A stretch of DNA of 64,000 nt from Streptomyces sp. 840.1 (GCF_003751445.1 NZ_RJUU01000001.1:1307001-1371000); one strand, 5' to 3'; shown: positions 1 to 9,959, counted from the stretch's first letter. Notes: generated from the letters alone by a model not told the origin. A program made the numbers and translations.

Positions 1-542
1 TCGTGGGCGCGATGGCGGTGGGCCCGGAGTTCGGGCCGCTGGCCGGGATCTCCACCGCCCTGGTGCAGCGGGCGCCGCGGCTGGTGTGGCGCTCACTGCT
101 GGCGCTGGTCGGCGGTTTCGCCGCCGCGATGGTGCTGACGGCCGGTTTCGCCTGGCTGATGGACGTACTCGGGCTGTTCACGGAGGCGATGATCGAGGCG
201 GACCGGCCCAATACGGCGTTCGTCTGGCAGCCGGACTGGATGTCGTTCGTGGTGGCGTTCCTGGCGGGCATCGCCGGGACGCTCTCCCTCACCTCGGCCA
301 AGTCCGGGGCGCTGATCGGCGTCGCGATCTCGGTGACGACCGTGCCGGCCGCGGCCAACGCGGCGGTGGCGTTCAGCTACAGCGACTACGGCCAGATGAC
401 CGGCTCCACGAAACAGCTGCTGGCCAACCTCGGAGGGATCGTGCTGGCGGGGACCCTGACGCTGCTGGTGCAGAAGGCCCTGTGGCGGCTGGCCCGCGAC
501 CGGGGTGCGCGCGTGGCGCCCACGACCACCCGGGTGAGCTGA
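1..542 (+). CDS. DUF389 family membrane protein, 3' part
   Basis: The beginning of this gene lies before the window; about 180 residues remain. The visible part has roughly four hydrophobic segments. The blocks GPEFGPLAGI near the start, FVVAFLAGIAGTLSLTSAKS in the middle and VTTVPAAANAAVA after it match the membrane half of the DUF389 family as I know it from Streptomyces. The function of the family is unknown. The protein ends in a basic cytoplasmic tail. It faces glmM tail to tail across about 95 bp that hold two hairpins. Confidence is high for the family and nil for a biochemical role. Confidence 0.82.
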   Translation, partial: VGAMAVGPEFGPLAGISTALVQRAPRLVWRSLLALVGGFAAAMVLTAGFAWLMDVLGLFTEAMIEADRPNTAFVWQPDWMSFVVAFLAGIAGTLSLTSAKSGALIGVAISVTTVPAAANAAVAFSYSDYGQMTGSTKQLLANLGGIVLAGTLTLLVQKALWRLARDRGARVAPTTTRVS

Positions 543-549
543 CACGGCG

Positions 550-624
550 ACGGGGCCGGACCTGCGGATCTCCCCGCCGGTCCAGCCCCGTCCCAGGCCC
601 CGTACAAGGCCCCGTCGCGGGGCC
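550..624. terminator. Two hairpins between DUF389 gene and glmM
   Basis: An imperfect stem pairs 550-562 with 579-591, with one unpaired base on each side. A second, perfect 7-bp stem pairs GGCCCCG (608-614) with CGGGGCC (618-624). They lie between two convergent stop codons, so they can serve both directions. There is no clear T-run, which is common for Streptomyces terminators. Confidence 0.5.
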
Positions 625-636
625 CGTCGCTGCCGC

Positions 637-1995
637 TCAGCCCAGCGCGGACTTCACCACGTCGGCCAGCCGGCCCGCCACCGCGCGCGCCTGCTCGATG
701 TCGGCCGCCTCGACCATGACCCGGACCAGCGGCTCCGTGCCCGACTGGCGCAGCAGCACCCGTCCGGTGGCGCCCAGCTCGCGCTCGGCCTCGGCCACCG
801 CCGTGGCCAGCTCCGGGGAGGTGGCCACGCGGGACTTGTCGACGTCCGGCACGTTGATGAGGACCTGCGGCAGGCGCTCCATCACACCGGCCAGCTCGGC
901 GAGCGTACGGCCGGTGGCGGCGACCCGGGCCGCCAGCATCAGGCCGGTCAGCGTGCCGTCGCCGGTCGTGGCGTGGTCCAGGACGATGACGTGGCCGGAC
1001 TGCTCGCCGCCCAGCGCGTAGCCCTTGTCCTTCATCGACTCCAGGACGTAGCGGTCGCCCACCGCGGTCTGGACGAGCTCGATGCCCTCCCGCTCCATGG
1101 CGATCTTGAAGCCGAGGTTCGACATCACGGTGCCGACCACGGTGCCCTTGCGGAGCTGCCCGGCGTCGCGCATCGCGAGGGCGAGGACGGCCAGGATCTG
1201 GTCGCCGTCGATCTCCTCGCCCGAGGCGTCCACGGCCAGGCAGCGGTCGGCGTCGCCGTCGTGCGCGATGCCGAGGTCGGCGCCGTGCTCGACGACGGCG
1301 GCGCGGAGCAGCTCCAGGTGCGTGGAGCCGCAGCCGTCGTTGATGTTCAGGCCGTCCGGGTCGGCGCCGATCGTGACGATCTCGGCCCCGGCGCGGGCGA
1401 AGGCCTCGGGCGAGACGCGGGCCGCGGCACCGTGCGCCTCGTCGAGTACGACCTTCAGGCCGTCGAGCCGGTTGGGCAGTACGCCGATGAGGTGAGCGAC
1501 GTAACGGTCGAAGCCCTCCGCGTAGTCGTTGATCCGGCCGACTCCGGCGCCGGTGGGGCGGGCCCACGGCTCGCCGGTGCGGTGCTGCTCGTAGACCGTC
1601 TCGATGCGGTCCTCCAGCTCGTCGGCGAGCTTGTGGCCGCCCCGGGCGAAGAACTTGATGCCGTTGTCCGGCATGGCGTTGTGGCTGGCGGAGAGCATCA
1701 CGCCGATGTCGGCGCCCAGCGCCCCGGTGAGGTAAGCCACGGCGGGGGTCGGCAGGACGCCGACCCGCAGGACGTCGACGCCGGCGCTGGCGAGGCCCGC
1801 CACCACGGCGGCCTCCAGGAACTCTCCGGAGGCGCGGGGGTCTCTGCCGACCACGGCCGTCGGCCGGTGGCCCTCGAAGGTGCCCACCTCGCCCAGTACG
1901 TGCGCCGCAGCGACCGAGAGGCCGAGCGCGAGCTCGGCCGTCAGGTCCGCATTGGCGACACCGCGCACGCCGTCCGTGCCGAAGAGTCGTCCCAC
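637..1995 (-). CDS. glmM: Phosphoglucosamine mutase
   Basis: Converts glucosamine-6-phosphate to glucosamine-1-phosphate, the step before UDP-GlcNAc for peptidoglycan. The 452-residue length is normal for GlmM. The active-site serine loop is SASHN (residues 102-106, Ser104 phosphorylated), the metal loop is DGDADR (246-251), the sugar-binding loop is GGEQSGH (329-335), and the C-terminal phosphate-binding loop is RQSGTEP. The start is GTG, preceded by GGAGGA at 6 nt spacing. It lies downstream of rplM-rpsI on the same strand but behind a terminator, so it probably has its own promoter. Confidence 0.97.
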   Translation of the reverse strand: MGRLFGTDGVRGVANADLTAELALGLSVAAAHVLGEVGTFEGHRPTAVVGRDPRASGEFLEAAVVAGLASAGVDVLRVGVLPTPAVAYLTGALGADIGVMLSASHNAMPDNGIKFFARGGHKLADELEDRIETVYEQHRTGEPWARPTGAGVGRINDYAEGFDRYVAHLIGVLPNRLDGLKVVLDEAHGAAARVSPEAFARAGAEIVTIGADPDGLNINDGCGSTHLELLRAAVVEHGADLGIAHDGDADRCLAVDASGEEIDGDQILAVLALAMRDAGQLRKGTVVGTVMSNLGFKIAMEREGIELVQTAVGDRYVLESMKDKGYALGGEQSGHVIVLDHATTGDGTLTGLMLAARVAATGRTLAELAGVMERLPQVLINVPDVDKSRVATSPELATAVAEAERELGATGRVLLRQSGTEPLVRVMVEAADIEQARAVAGRLADVVKSALG

Positions 1996-2085
1996 TGGTG
2001 TCCTCCGAAGGTGCTCCGAAACGCAAAAAAACAGACCAGGCAGTCCACGGGCGTATGAACGTCTTATGCCGTTATATGCCCGAGG

Positions 2086-2133
2086 CTGTCAATAAACGAA
2101 CGCCCCGGCAGCACGAGGTGTGCCGCCGGGGCG
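2086..2133 (-). terminator. Terminator after rpsI
   Basis: The stem pairs 2101-2114 with 2120-2133 (14 positions, one mismatch). On the minus strand it is followed by a T-rich stretch (2086-2099). It begins 28 nt past the rpsI stop codon and separates rplM-rpsI from glmM. Confidence 0.75.
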
Positions 2134-2160
2134 AACGAGTAACGCTGATGAGCAGGCGGT

Positions 2161-2697
2161 TTAGCGCTTGCTGTACTGCGGGGCCTTACGGGCCTTCTTG
2201 AGACCGGCCTTCTTGCGCTCGACCGCACGGTCGTCGCGGGAGAGGAAGCCGGCCTTCTTCAGCGTGGCGCGGTTGTTGTCCTCGTCCGCCTCGTTCAGCG
2301 AACGGGCGACACCGAGGCGCAGGGCACCGGCCTGGCCGGAGACGCCGCCACCCGAGATGCGGGCGATGACGTCGTAGCGGCCGTCGAGCTCGAGCACCTT
2401 GAAGGGCTCGTTGACTTCCTGCTGGTGCACCTTGTTGGGGAAGTAGTCCTCAAGGGTGCGACCGTTGATCTTCCACTTGCCGGTGCCCGGGATGATCCGG
2501 ACGCGGGCGATGGCGTTCTTGCGACGGCCCAGGCCGGCCGCGGGCTGCGGGTCGCCGAAGCGGCCCACGAGCGACTCCGAGGTGTACTCGCCCTCGACGG
2601 GCACCTCGGACTCGAAGGTGGTCACCTCGGCGAAGGTCTCTTCGCCCTCGGTGACCTCGGTGCCCTCGACGGGCGTCTCTGCAGTGGTCTCGGCCAC
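2161..2697 (-). CDS. rpsI: 30S ribosomal protein S9
   Basis: Small-subunit protein whose basic C-terminal tail reaches the P-site tRNA. The tail here ends [12 protein letters not shown], the classic S9 end with terminal Lys-Arg. The GTG start gives 178 residues, longer than the roughly 130 of E. coli, because of an acidic N-terminal extension of about 45 residues rich in Glu and Thr, as in other actinobacteria. The S9 core begins near [12 protein letters not shown]. It is in an operon with rplM, with a 44-nt gap. Confidence 0.97.
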   Translation of the reverse strand: MAETTAETPVEGTEVTEGEETFAEVTTFESEVPVEGEYTSESLVGRFGDPQPAAGLGRRKNAIARVRIIPGTGKWKINGRTLEDYFPNKVHQQEVNEPFKVLELDGRYDVIARISGGGVSGQAGALRLGVARSLNEADEDNNRATLKKAGFLSRDDRAVERKKAGLKKARKAPQYSKR

Positions 2698-2741
2698 GAT
2701 TCTCCTCAGATCTTTCTGTACGTCTTAGGGGGAGGCCGGAA

Positions 2742-3185
2742 CTACTGCGCGACCTGGGTGATCTCGAACGGGACCGGCTGCTGAGCAGCGTGCGGGTGCT
2801 GGTCGCCCGCGTAGACCTTGAGCTTCGAGATCATCTGGCGGCCCAGAGTGTTCTTGGGGATCATGCCCTTGATGGCCTTCTCGACAGCCTTCTCGGGGTT
2901 CTTCGCGAGAAGCTCGTCGTAGCGCACGGAGCGCAGACCGCCCGGGAACCCGGAGTGGCGGTACGCCATCTTCTGGGTCTTCTTGTTGCCGGAGAGGTGA
3001 ACCTTCTCGGCGTTGATGATGATGACGAAGTCGCCCATGTCCATGTGGGGGGCGTAGATCGCCTTGTGCTTGCCTCGGAGGAGGTTCGCGGCCGTGGTGG
3101 CCAGACGGCCCAGGACGATGTCCTCGGCGTCAATGATGTGCCACTGGCGAGTGACATCGCCGGGCTTGGGGCTGTACGTACGCAC
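2742..3185 (-). CDS. rplM: 50S ribosomal protein L13
   Basis: Early-assembly large-subunit protein, 147 residues with a GTG start. Recognised by [16 protein letters not shown] near the N-terminus, [18 protein letters not shown] in the middle and [13 protein letters not shown]. It is first in the conserved rplM-rpsI operon. The 240 bp upstream, shared with the end of the ABC-F gene, must hold its promoter; I saw no hexamers good enough to name. Confidence 0.98.
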   Translation of the reverse strand: MRTYSPKPGDVTRQWHIIDAEDIVLGRLATTAANLLRGKHKAIYAPHMDMGDFVIIINAEKVHLSGNKKTQKMAYRHSGFPGGLRSVRYDELLAKNPEKAVEKAIKGMIPKNTLGRQMISKLKVYAGDQHPHAAQQPVPFEITQVAQ

Positions 3186-3428
3186 TTCGTAGCCTTCGCT
3201 TCTTCAGTGGATGGGGTCCATACACACGACACACCTCTGAAGCGATCATGCAGCTGGGGCTCACAATGCCGGGAACGACGCCCGTATGCGAGCCACTGGT
3301 AACTGCTCCAGAGAACCTACGTAGGGGCGGTCCTTCGTGCGAGAACGACGCGGCCCATACGTATAACAAACCTCGACACTACCCGCCGCGCCCCGGACCG
3401 GTCAAAACGCCCCGGCCCGCCCAGGCCG

Positions 3429-5048
3429 CTACCGGGCCCGCTCCACCCGCCGCTCGTCCCAGACCGGCTCCGCCGTCTCCCGTACGACCCCGTCGGAGCC
3501 GAAGACCAGGTACCGGTCGAAGGACTTCGCGAACCAGCGGTCGTGGGTGACGGCCATCACCGTGCCGTCGTAGACCTCGAGGCCGTCCTGGAGCGCCTCG
3601 GCCGACTCCAGGTCCAGGTTGTCGGTCGGCTCGTCCAGCAGCAGCGCCGTCGTACCGGCCAGCTCCAGGAGCAGGATCTGGAAGCGGGCCTGCTGGCCGC
3701 CGGACAGCTTCTCGAAGGGCTGGTCCCCCTGCCGCTCCAGCTCGTACCGCCGCAGCACGGACATCGCGCCGCCCCGGTCCTTGGCCTGCTCCGTCCACAG
3801 GATCTCGACGAGCGTCTTGCCGAGCAGCTCCGGGTGGGCGTGGGTCTGCGCGAAGTGGCCGGCCACCACCCTCGCCCCGAGCTTCCACTCCCCCGTGTGC
3901 GCCACCGTCTCGCCGGCCAGCAGCCGCAGGAAGTGCGATTTGCCCGACCCGTTCGATCCGAGGACGGCGACCCTCTCCCCGTAGAAGATCTCCAGGTCGA
4001 ACGGCTTCATCAGGCCGGTCAGCTCCAGGTTCTTGCAGGTCACCGCCCGCATCCCGGTCCGGCCGCCACGCAGCCGCATCCGGATGTCCTGCTCCCGGGG
4101 CGGCTCCGGCGGCGGTCCGGCGTCCTCGAACTTCTTGAAGCGGGTCTGCATCGCGTGGTAGCGGTTCGCCATGTCGGGGCTGTTCGCCGCCTGCTGCCGC
4201 ATCCGCAGGACGAGCGCCTTCAGCCGGGCGTGCTCCTCCTCCCAGCGCCGCAGCAGCTCCTCGAAGCGCGCGAACCGCTCCTTGCGGGCCTGGTGGTACG
4301 TGGCGAAGCCGCCACCGTGCACCCACACGTCGCTGCCGGCCGCGCTGGGCTCCACGCTGACGATCTTCTCGGCGGCCCGGGACAGCAGCTCCCGGTCGTG
4401 GGAGACGAAGAGGACCGTCTTACGGGTCTCCTTCAGCTTCTCCTCCAGCCAGCGCTTCCCGGGGACGTCCAGATAGTTGTCCGGCTCGTCGAGCAGCAGC
4501 ACCTCGTCCGGGCCGCGCAGCAGCGCCTCCAGCACCAGCCGCTTCTGCTCACCGCCGGAGAGCGTGCGCACCTCGCGCCACTGCGCCTTCTCGTACGGGA
4601 CGCCGAGCGCCGCCGTCGTGCACATGTCCCAGACGGTCTCGGCCTCGTACCCGCGCGCCTCGGCCCAGTCGCTCAGCGCCTGCGCGTACGCCATCTGCGC
4701 GGCCTCGTCGTCCACGGTGAGGATCTTCTCCTCGGCCCGGTCGACGGCCTGCGCGGCCTCCCGGATACGGGGCTGGGCGACGGAGACCAGCAGGTCGCGC
4801 ACCGTGCGCTCGTCGCGCACCGAGCCGACGAACTGCTGCATCACGCCGAGCCCGCCACTCACCGAGACCGAGCCGCCGTGCGGCTGGAGCTCACCGGCGA
4901 GCAGCCGCAGCAGCGTGGTCTTCCCGGCGCCGTTCGCCCCGACGAGGGCGACCACCGCCCCGTCCGCCACCCGGAACGAAGCATCGCCGAGCAGCACCCG
5001 CCCGTCCGGTAGGTAGTACTCCAGATGGCCTGCTTCAAGATGTCCCAT
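3429..5048 (-). CDS. ABC-F family ATPase (no membrane domain)
   Basis: A soluble protein of 539 residues with two ABC ATPase domains in tandem, the layout of the ABC-F family, whose members act on the ribosome (some give antibiotic resistance, others rescue or tune translation). Domain 1 has Walker A GANGAGKTT (residues 37-45), signature LSGGEQKR and Walker B LLLLDEPDNYLD. Domain 2 has GSNGSGKS, LSGGQQAR and LLLDEPTDNLD. Between them is a charged, Met/Gln-rich linker, the part that reaches toward the peptidyl-transferase centre in characterised members. The start is the ATG at 5048; the frame stays open to 5117, but a minus-strand GACAAT ends 7 nt before this ATG, which suggests a leaderless message. 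Which subfamily it belongs to cannot be told by eye. Confidence 0.88.
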   Translation of the reverse strand: MGHLEAGHLEYYLPDGRVLLGDASFRVADGAVVALVGANGAGKTTLLRLLAGELQPHGGSVSVSGGLGVMQQFVGSVRDERTVRDLLVSVAQPRIREAAQAVDRAEEKILTVDDEAAQMAYAQALSDWAEARGYEAETVWDMCTTAALGVPYEKAQWREVRTLSGGEQKRLVLEALLRGPDEVLLLDEPDNYLDVPGKRWLEEKLKETRKTVLFVSHDRELLSRAAEKIVSVEPSAAGSDVWVHGGGFATYHQARKERFARFEELLRRWEEEHARLKALVLRMRQQAANSPDMANRYHAMQTRFKKFEDAGPPPEPPREQDIRMRLRGGRTGMRAVTCKNLELTGLMKPFDLEIFYGERVAVLGSNGSGKSHFLRLLAGETVAHTGEWKLGARVVAGHFAQTHAHPELLGKTLVEILWTEQAKDRGGAMSVLRRYELERQGDQPFEKLSGGQQARFQILLLELAGTTALLLDEPTDNLDLESAEALQDGLEVYDGTVMAVTHDRWFAKSFDRYLVFGSDGVVRETAEPVWDERRVERAR

Positions 5049-5118
5049 GCAGAGCATTGTCACGGCCCGCCAGGCTCTGGCCCAACCGGTTTCGCGCGGC
5101 GCTAGGATTCGCCGCATG
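5046..5118. promoter_or_regulatory. Back-to-back promoters, both apparently leaderless
   Basis: On the minus strand TTGGGC, 18 nt, GACAAT and then 7 nt lead straight to the ABC-F ATG. On the plus strand TAGGAT (5103-5108) ends 7 nt before the ATG at 5116. Neither start has a convincing Shine-Dalgarno sequence. With transcription starting about 7 nt after a -10 box, both messages would begin at or next to the start codon. Confidence 0.5.
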
Positions 5119-5970
5119 AGCTTTGGGCAAGGGGGGCCCTCCTGGGGGCCAGGGGAGAGCGGGACTCCGGACTGGGCGGCTCTGGCCGATCAGTCCGCGT
5201 CACGGACCAGGCGCAAGCGGTGGCTGATGATCGGCGGGGGCGCGCTCGCCACCGCCGCCGTCGCGGCGATCGTGGCGACGGCGGTCATCAAGACCGACAA
5301 GGACGACACCAGCGCTTCCGGGGGGAAGAACGCGAGCCAGCTGCCGTCGGCGACGGACCTGCCGAGCCAGACCGCCGAGCCCGAGCCGTCCTTCTCCGCG
5401 GTGCAGCCGCCGCCCCCGCCGGATCCCAAGGACTACATATCCGACGTGAAGAAGGACCGGGCTCCCGTCAGCGCCGACGCCTTCTTCCCCGGCAAGCAGC
5501 TGAAGATGGGCGACCGGGGCTACGCCAAGGGCGCCACCAATCAGACCGCCACATGCGCCGCCACCACTCAGGGCGCGCTCGGTTCGATCCTCGCCGGCAA
5601 CGGCTGCGACCAGGTCATCCGGGCCACGTACAGCCGAGGCGGGGTGGCCGTGACCATCGGGCTGGCGGTCTTCGAGACCGAGGCCCAGGCCAAGAAGGCC
5701 GCCCAGCAGGCCTCCGGCAGCATCGCGTCACTCAGCGGCGCGGGGGTGCCAACCTTCTGCCGGGGCGGCGCCGTCTGCCGCCGCACCGCCAACTCCTACG
5801 GCCGGTACGCCTACTTCGCGATCAGCGGCTTCACCAACGGCAAGAGCGTCACCAAGGCCGACAAGAACGTCTTCACCGCCGGGAACGACCTGACGGACTT
5901 CACCTTCCGCCAGATCCGCCACCGCGGCGAGGTCCAGGCCTCGGCGGCCGCCACCGCGCCCGCCACCTGA
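5116..5970 (+). CDS. Membrane-anchored extracellular protein of unknown function
   Basis: Not recognised as a named family. The 284 residues comprise a short polar cytoplasmic head (1-35) with basic residues RTRRKR, one membrane segment (about 36-58), a Ser/Pro/Glu-rich linker holding a PPPPP run, and an exported domain from about residue 110. That domain contains four cysteines (TCAATT, NGCDQ, TFCRGG, VCRR) that could form two disulfides outside the cell. The layout is common for actinomycete type II anchored proteins. It is divergent from the ABC-F gene and faces truA tail to tail. Confidence 0.75.
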   Translation: MSFGQGGPSWGPGESGTPDWAALADQSASRTRRKRWLMIGGGALATAAVAAIVATAVIKTDKDDTSASGGKNASQLPSATDLPSQTAEPEPSFSAVQPPPPPDPKDYISDVKKDRAPVSADAFFPGKQLKMGDRGYAKGATNQTATCAATTQGALGSILAGNGCDQVIRATYSRGGVAVTIGLAVFETEAQAKKAAQQASGSIASLSGAGVPTFCRGGAVCRRTANSYGRYAYFAISGFTNGKSVTKADKNVFTAGNDLTDFTFRQIRHRGEVQASAAATAPAT

Positions 5971-6018
5971 CCCCGCCGCCCGACGCGACCGCACGAGAGC
6001 CGTCCTGGGGCCGTCCGC

Positions 6019-6873
6019 TCAGCAGCAGCCGGCCCCCGGCAGCGTCCGCACGTTACGGGCCTCGACAGCCCTCGCGGCCAGCAACTCATCGGCCGGGTAA
6101 GCGACTTCCTCCAGCGTCAGTCCGTGCGGCCGCACCACGTGCACGCCGGGGTCCCGCACCCGGGCCGCGAGCACCTCGGCCGGCCAGGCCGCCGGCCGCC
6201 GCCCGTCTCCCACGAACAGCGCGGCCCCGATCAGCGCCCGCACCATGTTGTGGCAGAACGCGTCGGCCTGCACGGTCGCCGTCATCACGCCCGACGCCTC
6301 GTCACGCGCCCAACTCAGCTTCTGCAGCGTCCGGATGGTCGTCGCACCCTCGCGCTTCTTGCAGTACGCCGCGAAGTCGTGCTCCCCGGTCATCAGCGCC
6401 GCCGCCTCGTTCATCGCGTCGACGTCCAACGGCCGGTCGTGCCACAGCACATGACCCCGGATCAGCGGGTCCACACCGCCCGGCCGGTCCGCGACCCGGT
6501 AGGCGTACCTGCGCCACAGCGCCGAGAAGCGCGCGTTGAACCCCGCCGGCGCCTCCGCGATCCGCATGATCCGCACATCGGGCGCCATCCGCCCGGCCAT
6601 GCGACGCAGCAGCTTGTCCGCGTGCTCGGCCCACACCCCGTCCGGCAGGTCCACGTGCGCGACCTGGCCGCGCGCGTGCACCCCGGCGTCGGTGCGCCCG
6701 GCCACGGTCAGGTCGTACGTCCGCGAGGAGCGCGTCACGGTACGCAGGGCGTCCTCGATCTCGCCCTGGACGGTGCGCCGGCTCGTCTGCTTCGCCCAGC
6801 CCGAGAAGTCCTTGCCGTCGTACGCCAGGTCCAGCCGCACCCGTACGAAACCGGGCTCCACTACGTCACTCAC
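6019..6873 (-). CDS. truA: tRNA pseudouridine synthase A
   Basis: Makes pseudouridine at positions 38-40 of the tRNA anticodon arm. The catalytic motif [10 protein letters not shown] (residues 58-67, Asp62) and the N-terminal [16 protein letters not shown] are typical. 284 residues is normal for TruA. The start is the GTG at 6873, with GAGAGGAT upstream; the frame stays open a little further but without a ribosome binding site. It follows rpoA-rplQ in the conserved order, though a strong hairpin lies between rplQ and this gene. Confidence 0.95.
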   Translation of the reverse strand: MSDVVEPGFVRVRLDLAYDGKDFSGWAKQTSRRTVQGEIEDALRTVTRSSRTYDLTVAGRTDAGVHARGQVAHVDLPDGVWAEHADKLLRRMAGRMAPDVRIMRIAEAPAGFNARFSALWRRYAYRVADRPGGVDPLIRGHVLWHDRPLDVDAMNEAAALMTGEHDFAAYCKKREGATTIRTLQKLSWARDEASGVMTATVQADAFCHNMVRALIGAALFVGDGRRPAAWPAEVLAARVRDPGVHVVRPHGLTLEEVAYPADELLAARAVEARNVRTLPGAGCC

Positions 6874-6917
6874 CAGCGATCCTCTCAAGATCCGTACACA
6901 CCACACGGCACACAGCA

Positions 6918-6959
6918 GAACGGGCCCGCACCGCCCCGAAGGGTGATGCGGGCCCGTTC
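6918..6959 (-). terminator. Terminator after rplQ
   Basis: A perfect 13-bp stem pairs 6918-6930 (GAACGGGCCCGCA) with 6947-6959. It starts 17 nt past the rplQ stop and 45 nt before the truA start. There is no T-run. It probably ends most transcripts of the alpha operon, with truA getting read-through. Confidence 0.7.
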
Positions 6960-6975
6960 CGTGGTCTCAGAACGC

Positions 6976-7479
6976 TCAGGCGTCCTTGGACTCCGCGTCG
7001 GCGTCGGCCGGCTTGGCGTCCTCGACGGACTCGACCGGGGTCTCGTCCTTCTTCTGGGCGTCTTCCTTGACCGCGCGCTTCGTGGCGGCCTCGGCCTCAC
7101 CGGTGGCAGCCTGCGCCACGGTCAGGGCCTCGACCAGCTCGATGACGGCCATCGGGGCGTTGTCGCCACGACGGTTGCCGATCTTGGTGATGCGGGTGTA
7201 ACCACCGGGGCGGTTCTCGTACCGCGGGGCGATCTCGGTGAAGAGCGTGTGCACGATGCCCTTGTCCGTGATCGACTGCAGCACCAGGCGACGGTTGTGG
7301 ATGTCGCCCTTCTTCGCCTTGGTGATGAAACGCTCGGCGACCGGACGCAGGCGGCGGGCCTTGGCCTCGGTCGTGGTGATGCGGCCGTGCTCGAACAGCG
7401 ACTTCGCGAGGTTGTTGAGAAGAAGCTTCTCGTGCGCAGCGCTGCCGCCCAGACGGGCGCCCTTGGCGGGCTGAGGCAT
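6976..7479 (-). CDS. rplQ: 50S ribosomal protein L17
   Basis: Large-subunit protein near the exit tunnel. The core starts [18 protein letters not shown] and holds [19 protein letters not shown], the L17 signature. It is 167 residues because of an acidic, Ala/Glu/Asp/Lys-rich tail of about 45 residues beyond the roughly 120-residue core, usual in actinobacteria. The start at 7479 has AAGGAGAAATACC upstream. It is last in the infA to rplQ cluster. Confidence 0.97.
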   Translation of the reverse strand: MPQPAKGARLGGSAAHEKLLLNNLAKSLFEHGRITTTEAKARRLRPVAERFITKAKKGDIHNRRLVLQSITDKGIVHTLFTEIAPRYENRPGGYTRITKIGNRRGDNAPMAVIELVEALTVAQAATGEAEAATKRAVKEDAQKKDETPVESVEDAKPADADAESKDA

Positions 7480-7583
7480 GGTATTTCTCCTTGTGTGCTG
7501 CACCGGCCGTATCAGGTACCGGTGTCAGTTCCCGCGCGGCGGACGCCACGCGGAAGTTCAGGTGCCGGAGGGCCCGAGCGAAC

Positions 7584-7669
7584 TCAAGCCCGTCCGGCGA
7601 TTGAGGACAAAACCCTCGCGTACGAGCCCAAAATCAAGCCCGTCCGGCGATTGAGGACAGAGCCCTCGC
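7584..7669. repeat. Two copies of a 36-nt repeat between rpoA and rplQ
   Basis: The core CAAGCCCGTCCGGCGATTGA plus flanks occurs at 7584-7619 and again at 7634-7669, a 50-nt period. The first 26 nt are identical and the rest differs at three positions. Each copy has TCAA and TTGA at its two ends of the core, so it can fold weakly. I recall very similar sequences scattered in intergenic spaces of many Streptomyces genomes; that is from memory. Confidence 0.8.
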
Positions 7670-7716
7670 CCGGCCCGGGGCACGCATCAAAGACACGCAC
7701 CCCAGCCGGAGGCGAC

Positions 7717-8739
7717 TCAGTACTGCTCGGTCTCCACGAAACCGGCATCCGCGTCGTCGTCCGCACCGAACGCGTCGGCGGCGGCGGTCGGGTCGAAGCC
7801 GGGAGGCGAGTCCTTCAGCGCCAGGCCCATACCGGCCAGCTTCGCCTTGACCTCGTCGATCGACTTCGCACCGAAGTTGCGGATGTCGAGCAGGTCCGCC
7901 TCGGAGCGGGCCACGAGCTCGCCCACCGAGTGGATGCCCTCGCGCTTGAGGCAGTTGTACGAGCGGACCGTGAGCTCCAGCTCCTCGATCGGCAGCGCCA
8001 GATCGGCGGCGAGCGCGGCGTCCGTCGGCGAGGGGCCCATGTCGATGCCCTCGGCGTCGATGTTGAGCTCGCGCGCCAGACCGAACAGCTCGACCAGGGT
8101 CTTACCGGCCGACGCCATGGCGTCACGGGGACGCATGGCCTGCTTGGTCTCGACGTCGACGATCAGCTTGTCGAAGTCGGTGCGCTGCTCGACACGGGTC
8201 GCCTCGACCTTGTACGTGACCTTGAGCACCGGCGAGTAGATGGAGTCGACCGGGATCCGGCCGATCTCCTGGCCCACCTGCTTGTTCTGGACGGCGGAGA
8301 CGTAGCCGCGACCGCGCTCGACGGTCAGCTCCATCTCCAGCTTGCCCTTGCCGTTCAGGGTGGCCATGACGAGGTCCGGGTTGTGGACCTCGACACCGGC
8401 CGGCGGGGCGATGTCGGCAGCGGTGACCAGGCCGGGACCCTGCTTGCGCAGGTACATCACGACCGGCTCGTCGTGCTCCGAGGAGACGACCAGCTGCTTG
8501 ATGTTGAGGATGAGGTCGGTGACGTCCTCCTTGACACCCGGCACGGTGGTGAACTCGTGCAGAACGCCGTCGATCCGGATGCTGGTGACAGCGGCGCCCG
8601 GGATCGAGGAGAGGAGCGTGCGGCGAAGAGAGTTACCGAGCGTGTAGCCGAAGCCCGGCTCCAGCGGCTCGATGACGAACCGCGAGCGGAACTCGTCGAC
8701 GACCTCTTCGGTCAGCGACGGACGCTGAGCGATAAGCAT
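7717..8739 (-). CDS. rpoA: RNA polymerase alpha subunit
   Basis: Scaffold for RNA polymerase assembly (N-terminal domain) and promoter or activator contact (C-terminal domain). The start at [14 protein letters not shown] gives 340 residues, the usual Streptomyces length. The N-terminal domain contains [15 protein letters not shown], the dimerisation and beta-contact region. The C-terminal domain contains [16 protein letters not shown] and [13 protein letters not shown], the helix-hairpin-helix that binds UP-element DNA. It lies between rpsK and rplQ; rpsD, which sits here in E. coli, is absent, as in other Streptomyces. Confidence 0.99.
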   Translation of the reverse strand: MLIAQRPSLTEEVVDEFRSRFVIEPLEPGFGYTLGNSLRRTLLSSIPGAAVTSIRIDGVLHEFTTVPGVKEDVTDLILNIKQLVVSSEHDEPVVMYLRKQGPGLVTAADIAPPAGVEVHNPDLVMATLNGKGKLEMELTVERGRGYVSAVQNKQVGQEIGRIPVDSIYSPVLKVTYKVEATRVEQRTDFDKLIVDVETKQAMRPRDAMASAGKTLVELFGLARELNIDAEGIDMGPSPTDAALAADLALPIEELELTVRSYNCLKREGIHSVGELVARSEADLLDIRNFGAKSIDEVKAKLAGMGLALKDSPPGFDPTAAADAFGADDDADAGFVETEQY

Positions 8740-8876
8740 GTGTGAATCCTTCAGTCGTGGGCGACCACTATTTGACGCCCGACAGATGAAACAAGGATAC
8801 GGGCGGCACACCCCCGTAGGGGGCATACCGCCCGTACCCACGCTACTGACGCACGGCCGTCACCGGCCGTGGCGCA

Positions 8877-9281
8877 TCAGACGCGGCGACGCTTCGGCGG
8901 ACGGCAGCCGTTGTGCGGCGTCGGGGTGACGTCCTGGATCGAACCGACCTCGAGGCCCGTGGCCTGGAGGGAGCGGATCGCGGTCTCGCGGCCGGAGCCC
9001 GGACCCTTCACGAAGACGTCGACCTTGCGCATGCCGTGCTCCTGCGCGCGGCGGGCGGCCGACTCGGCGGCCATCTGCGCGGCGAAGGGGGTGGACTTGC
9101 GCGAGCCCTTGAAGCCGACGTGGCCGGCGGAGGCCCAGGAGATCACGTTGCCCGAGGGGTCCGTGATCGAGACGATGGTGTTGTTGAACGTGCTCTTGAT
9201 GTGCGCGTGGCCGTGAGCGACGTTCTTCTTTTCCTTGCGACGCACCTTCTTGGCTGCGCCCTGACGACCCTTGGGGGGCAT
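8877..9281 (-). CDS. rpsK: 30S ribosomal protein S11
   Basis: Platform protein of the 30S subunit next to the mRNA exit channel. 134 residues. Recognised by [34 protein letters not shown] and the C-terminal [18 protein letters not shown]. In order rpsM-rpsK-rpoA. Confidence 0.98.
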   Translation of the reverse strand: MPPKGRQGAAKKVRRKEKKNVAHGHAHIKSTFNNTIVSITDPSGNVISWASAGHVGFKGSRKSTPFAAQMAAESAARRAQEHGMRKVDVFVKGPGSGRETAIRSLQATGLEVGSIQDVTPTPHNGCRPPKRRRV

Positions 9282-9386
9282 GTCTTTACTCCAGATGGAG
9301 AGGGGAGGTGATCGGTCCTACAGCGAAGACCGCTGGATGCTGCGGATGCCCGGGGACCCGGACCTTCGCAGTGCGTCCGCTGAGGA

Positions 9387-9767
9387 CTACTTCTTGCCCG
9401 GCTTCTTCTTACCGGCGATGGCGCGACGCGGGCCCTTGCGGGTACGCGCGTTCGTGCTGGTGCGCTGGCCGTGCACCGGCAGACCACGGCGGTGACGAAT
9501 GCCCTGGTAGCAGCCGATCTCGATCTTGCGGCGGATGTCGCCCTGGATCTCGCGGCGGAGGTCACCCTCGGTGCGCAGGTTGGCGTCCACGTACTCGCGG
9601 ATCTTGACCAGGTCCTCTTCGGCCAGGTCACGAACGCGGGTGTTCGGGTTCACGCCGGTGGTGGCGAGGATCTCCTTGGACCGGGTGCGCCCGATACCGA
9701 AGACGTAGGTGAGGGCAACCTCCACGCGCTTTTCGCGCGGGATGTCAACACCTGAAACGCGTGCCAT
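9387..9767 (-). CDS. rpsM: 30S ribosomal protein S13
   Basis: Head protein of the 30S subunit that contacts the P-site tRNA and bridges to the 50S subunit. 126 residues. [20 protein letters not shown] is the standard start, followed by YGIG-like [12 protein letters not shown] and [17 protein letters not shown]. The very basic tail ends KKKPGKK. Confidence 0.98.
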   Translation of the reverse strand: MARVSGVDIPREKRVEVALTYVFGIGRTRSKEILATTGVNPNTRVRDLAEEDLVKIREYVDANLRTEGDLRREIQGDIRRKIEIGCYQGIRHRRGLPVHGQRTSTNARTRKGPRRAIAGKKKPGKK

Positions 9768-9824
9768 TCAATGGCTCCAGTTGTTATTTCGGGGGTCTTC
9801 CGCAGTGCCGCTCCCGACCGCCGA

Positions 9825-9873
9825 CCTCTCACGGGGAGAGGTGGTACGCCCGGGTCTCCGGCCCCCGCCGGAG
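9825..9873 (-). other. Two hairpins between rpmJ and rpsM
   Basis: CCTCTC/GAGAGG (9825-9841, 4-nt loop) and CTCCGGC/GCCGGAG (9856-9873, loop CCCC) lie in the 192-nt gap between rpmJ and rpsM. They may tune expression or stabilise processed mRNA ends. No T-run follows, so full termination is unlikely. Confidence 0.5.
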
Positions 9874-9959
9874 GTGTCGTCAGCCGTGGCTTGGACGGGC
9901 ACTGCGTATGTACGTTTACGTGCGTCGCGCGAAGTCTGCGAGATGCAGGGGGTCGTGCG

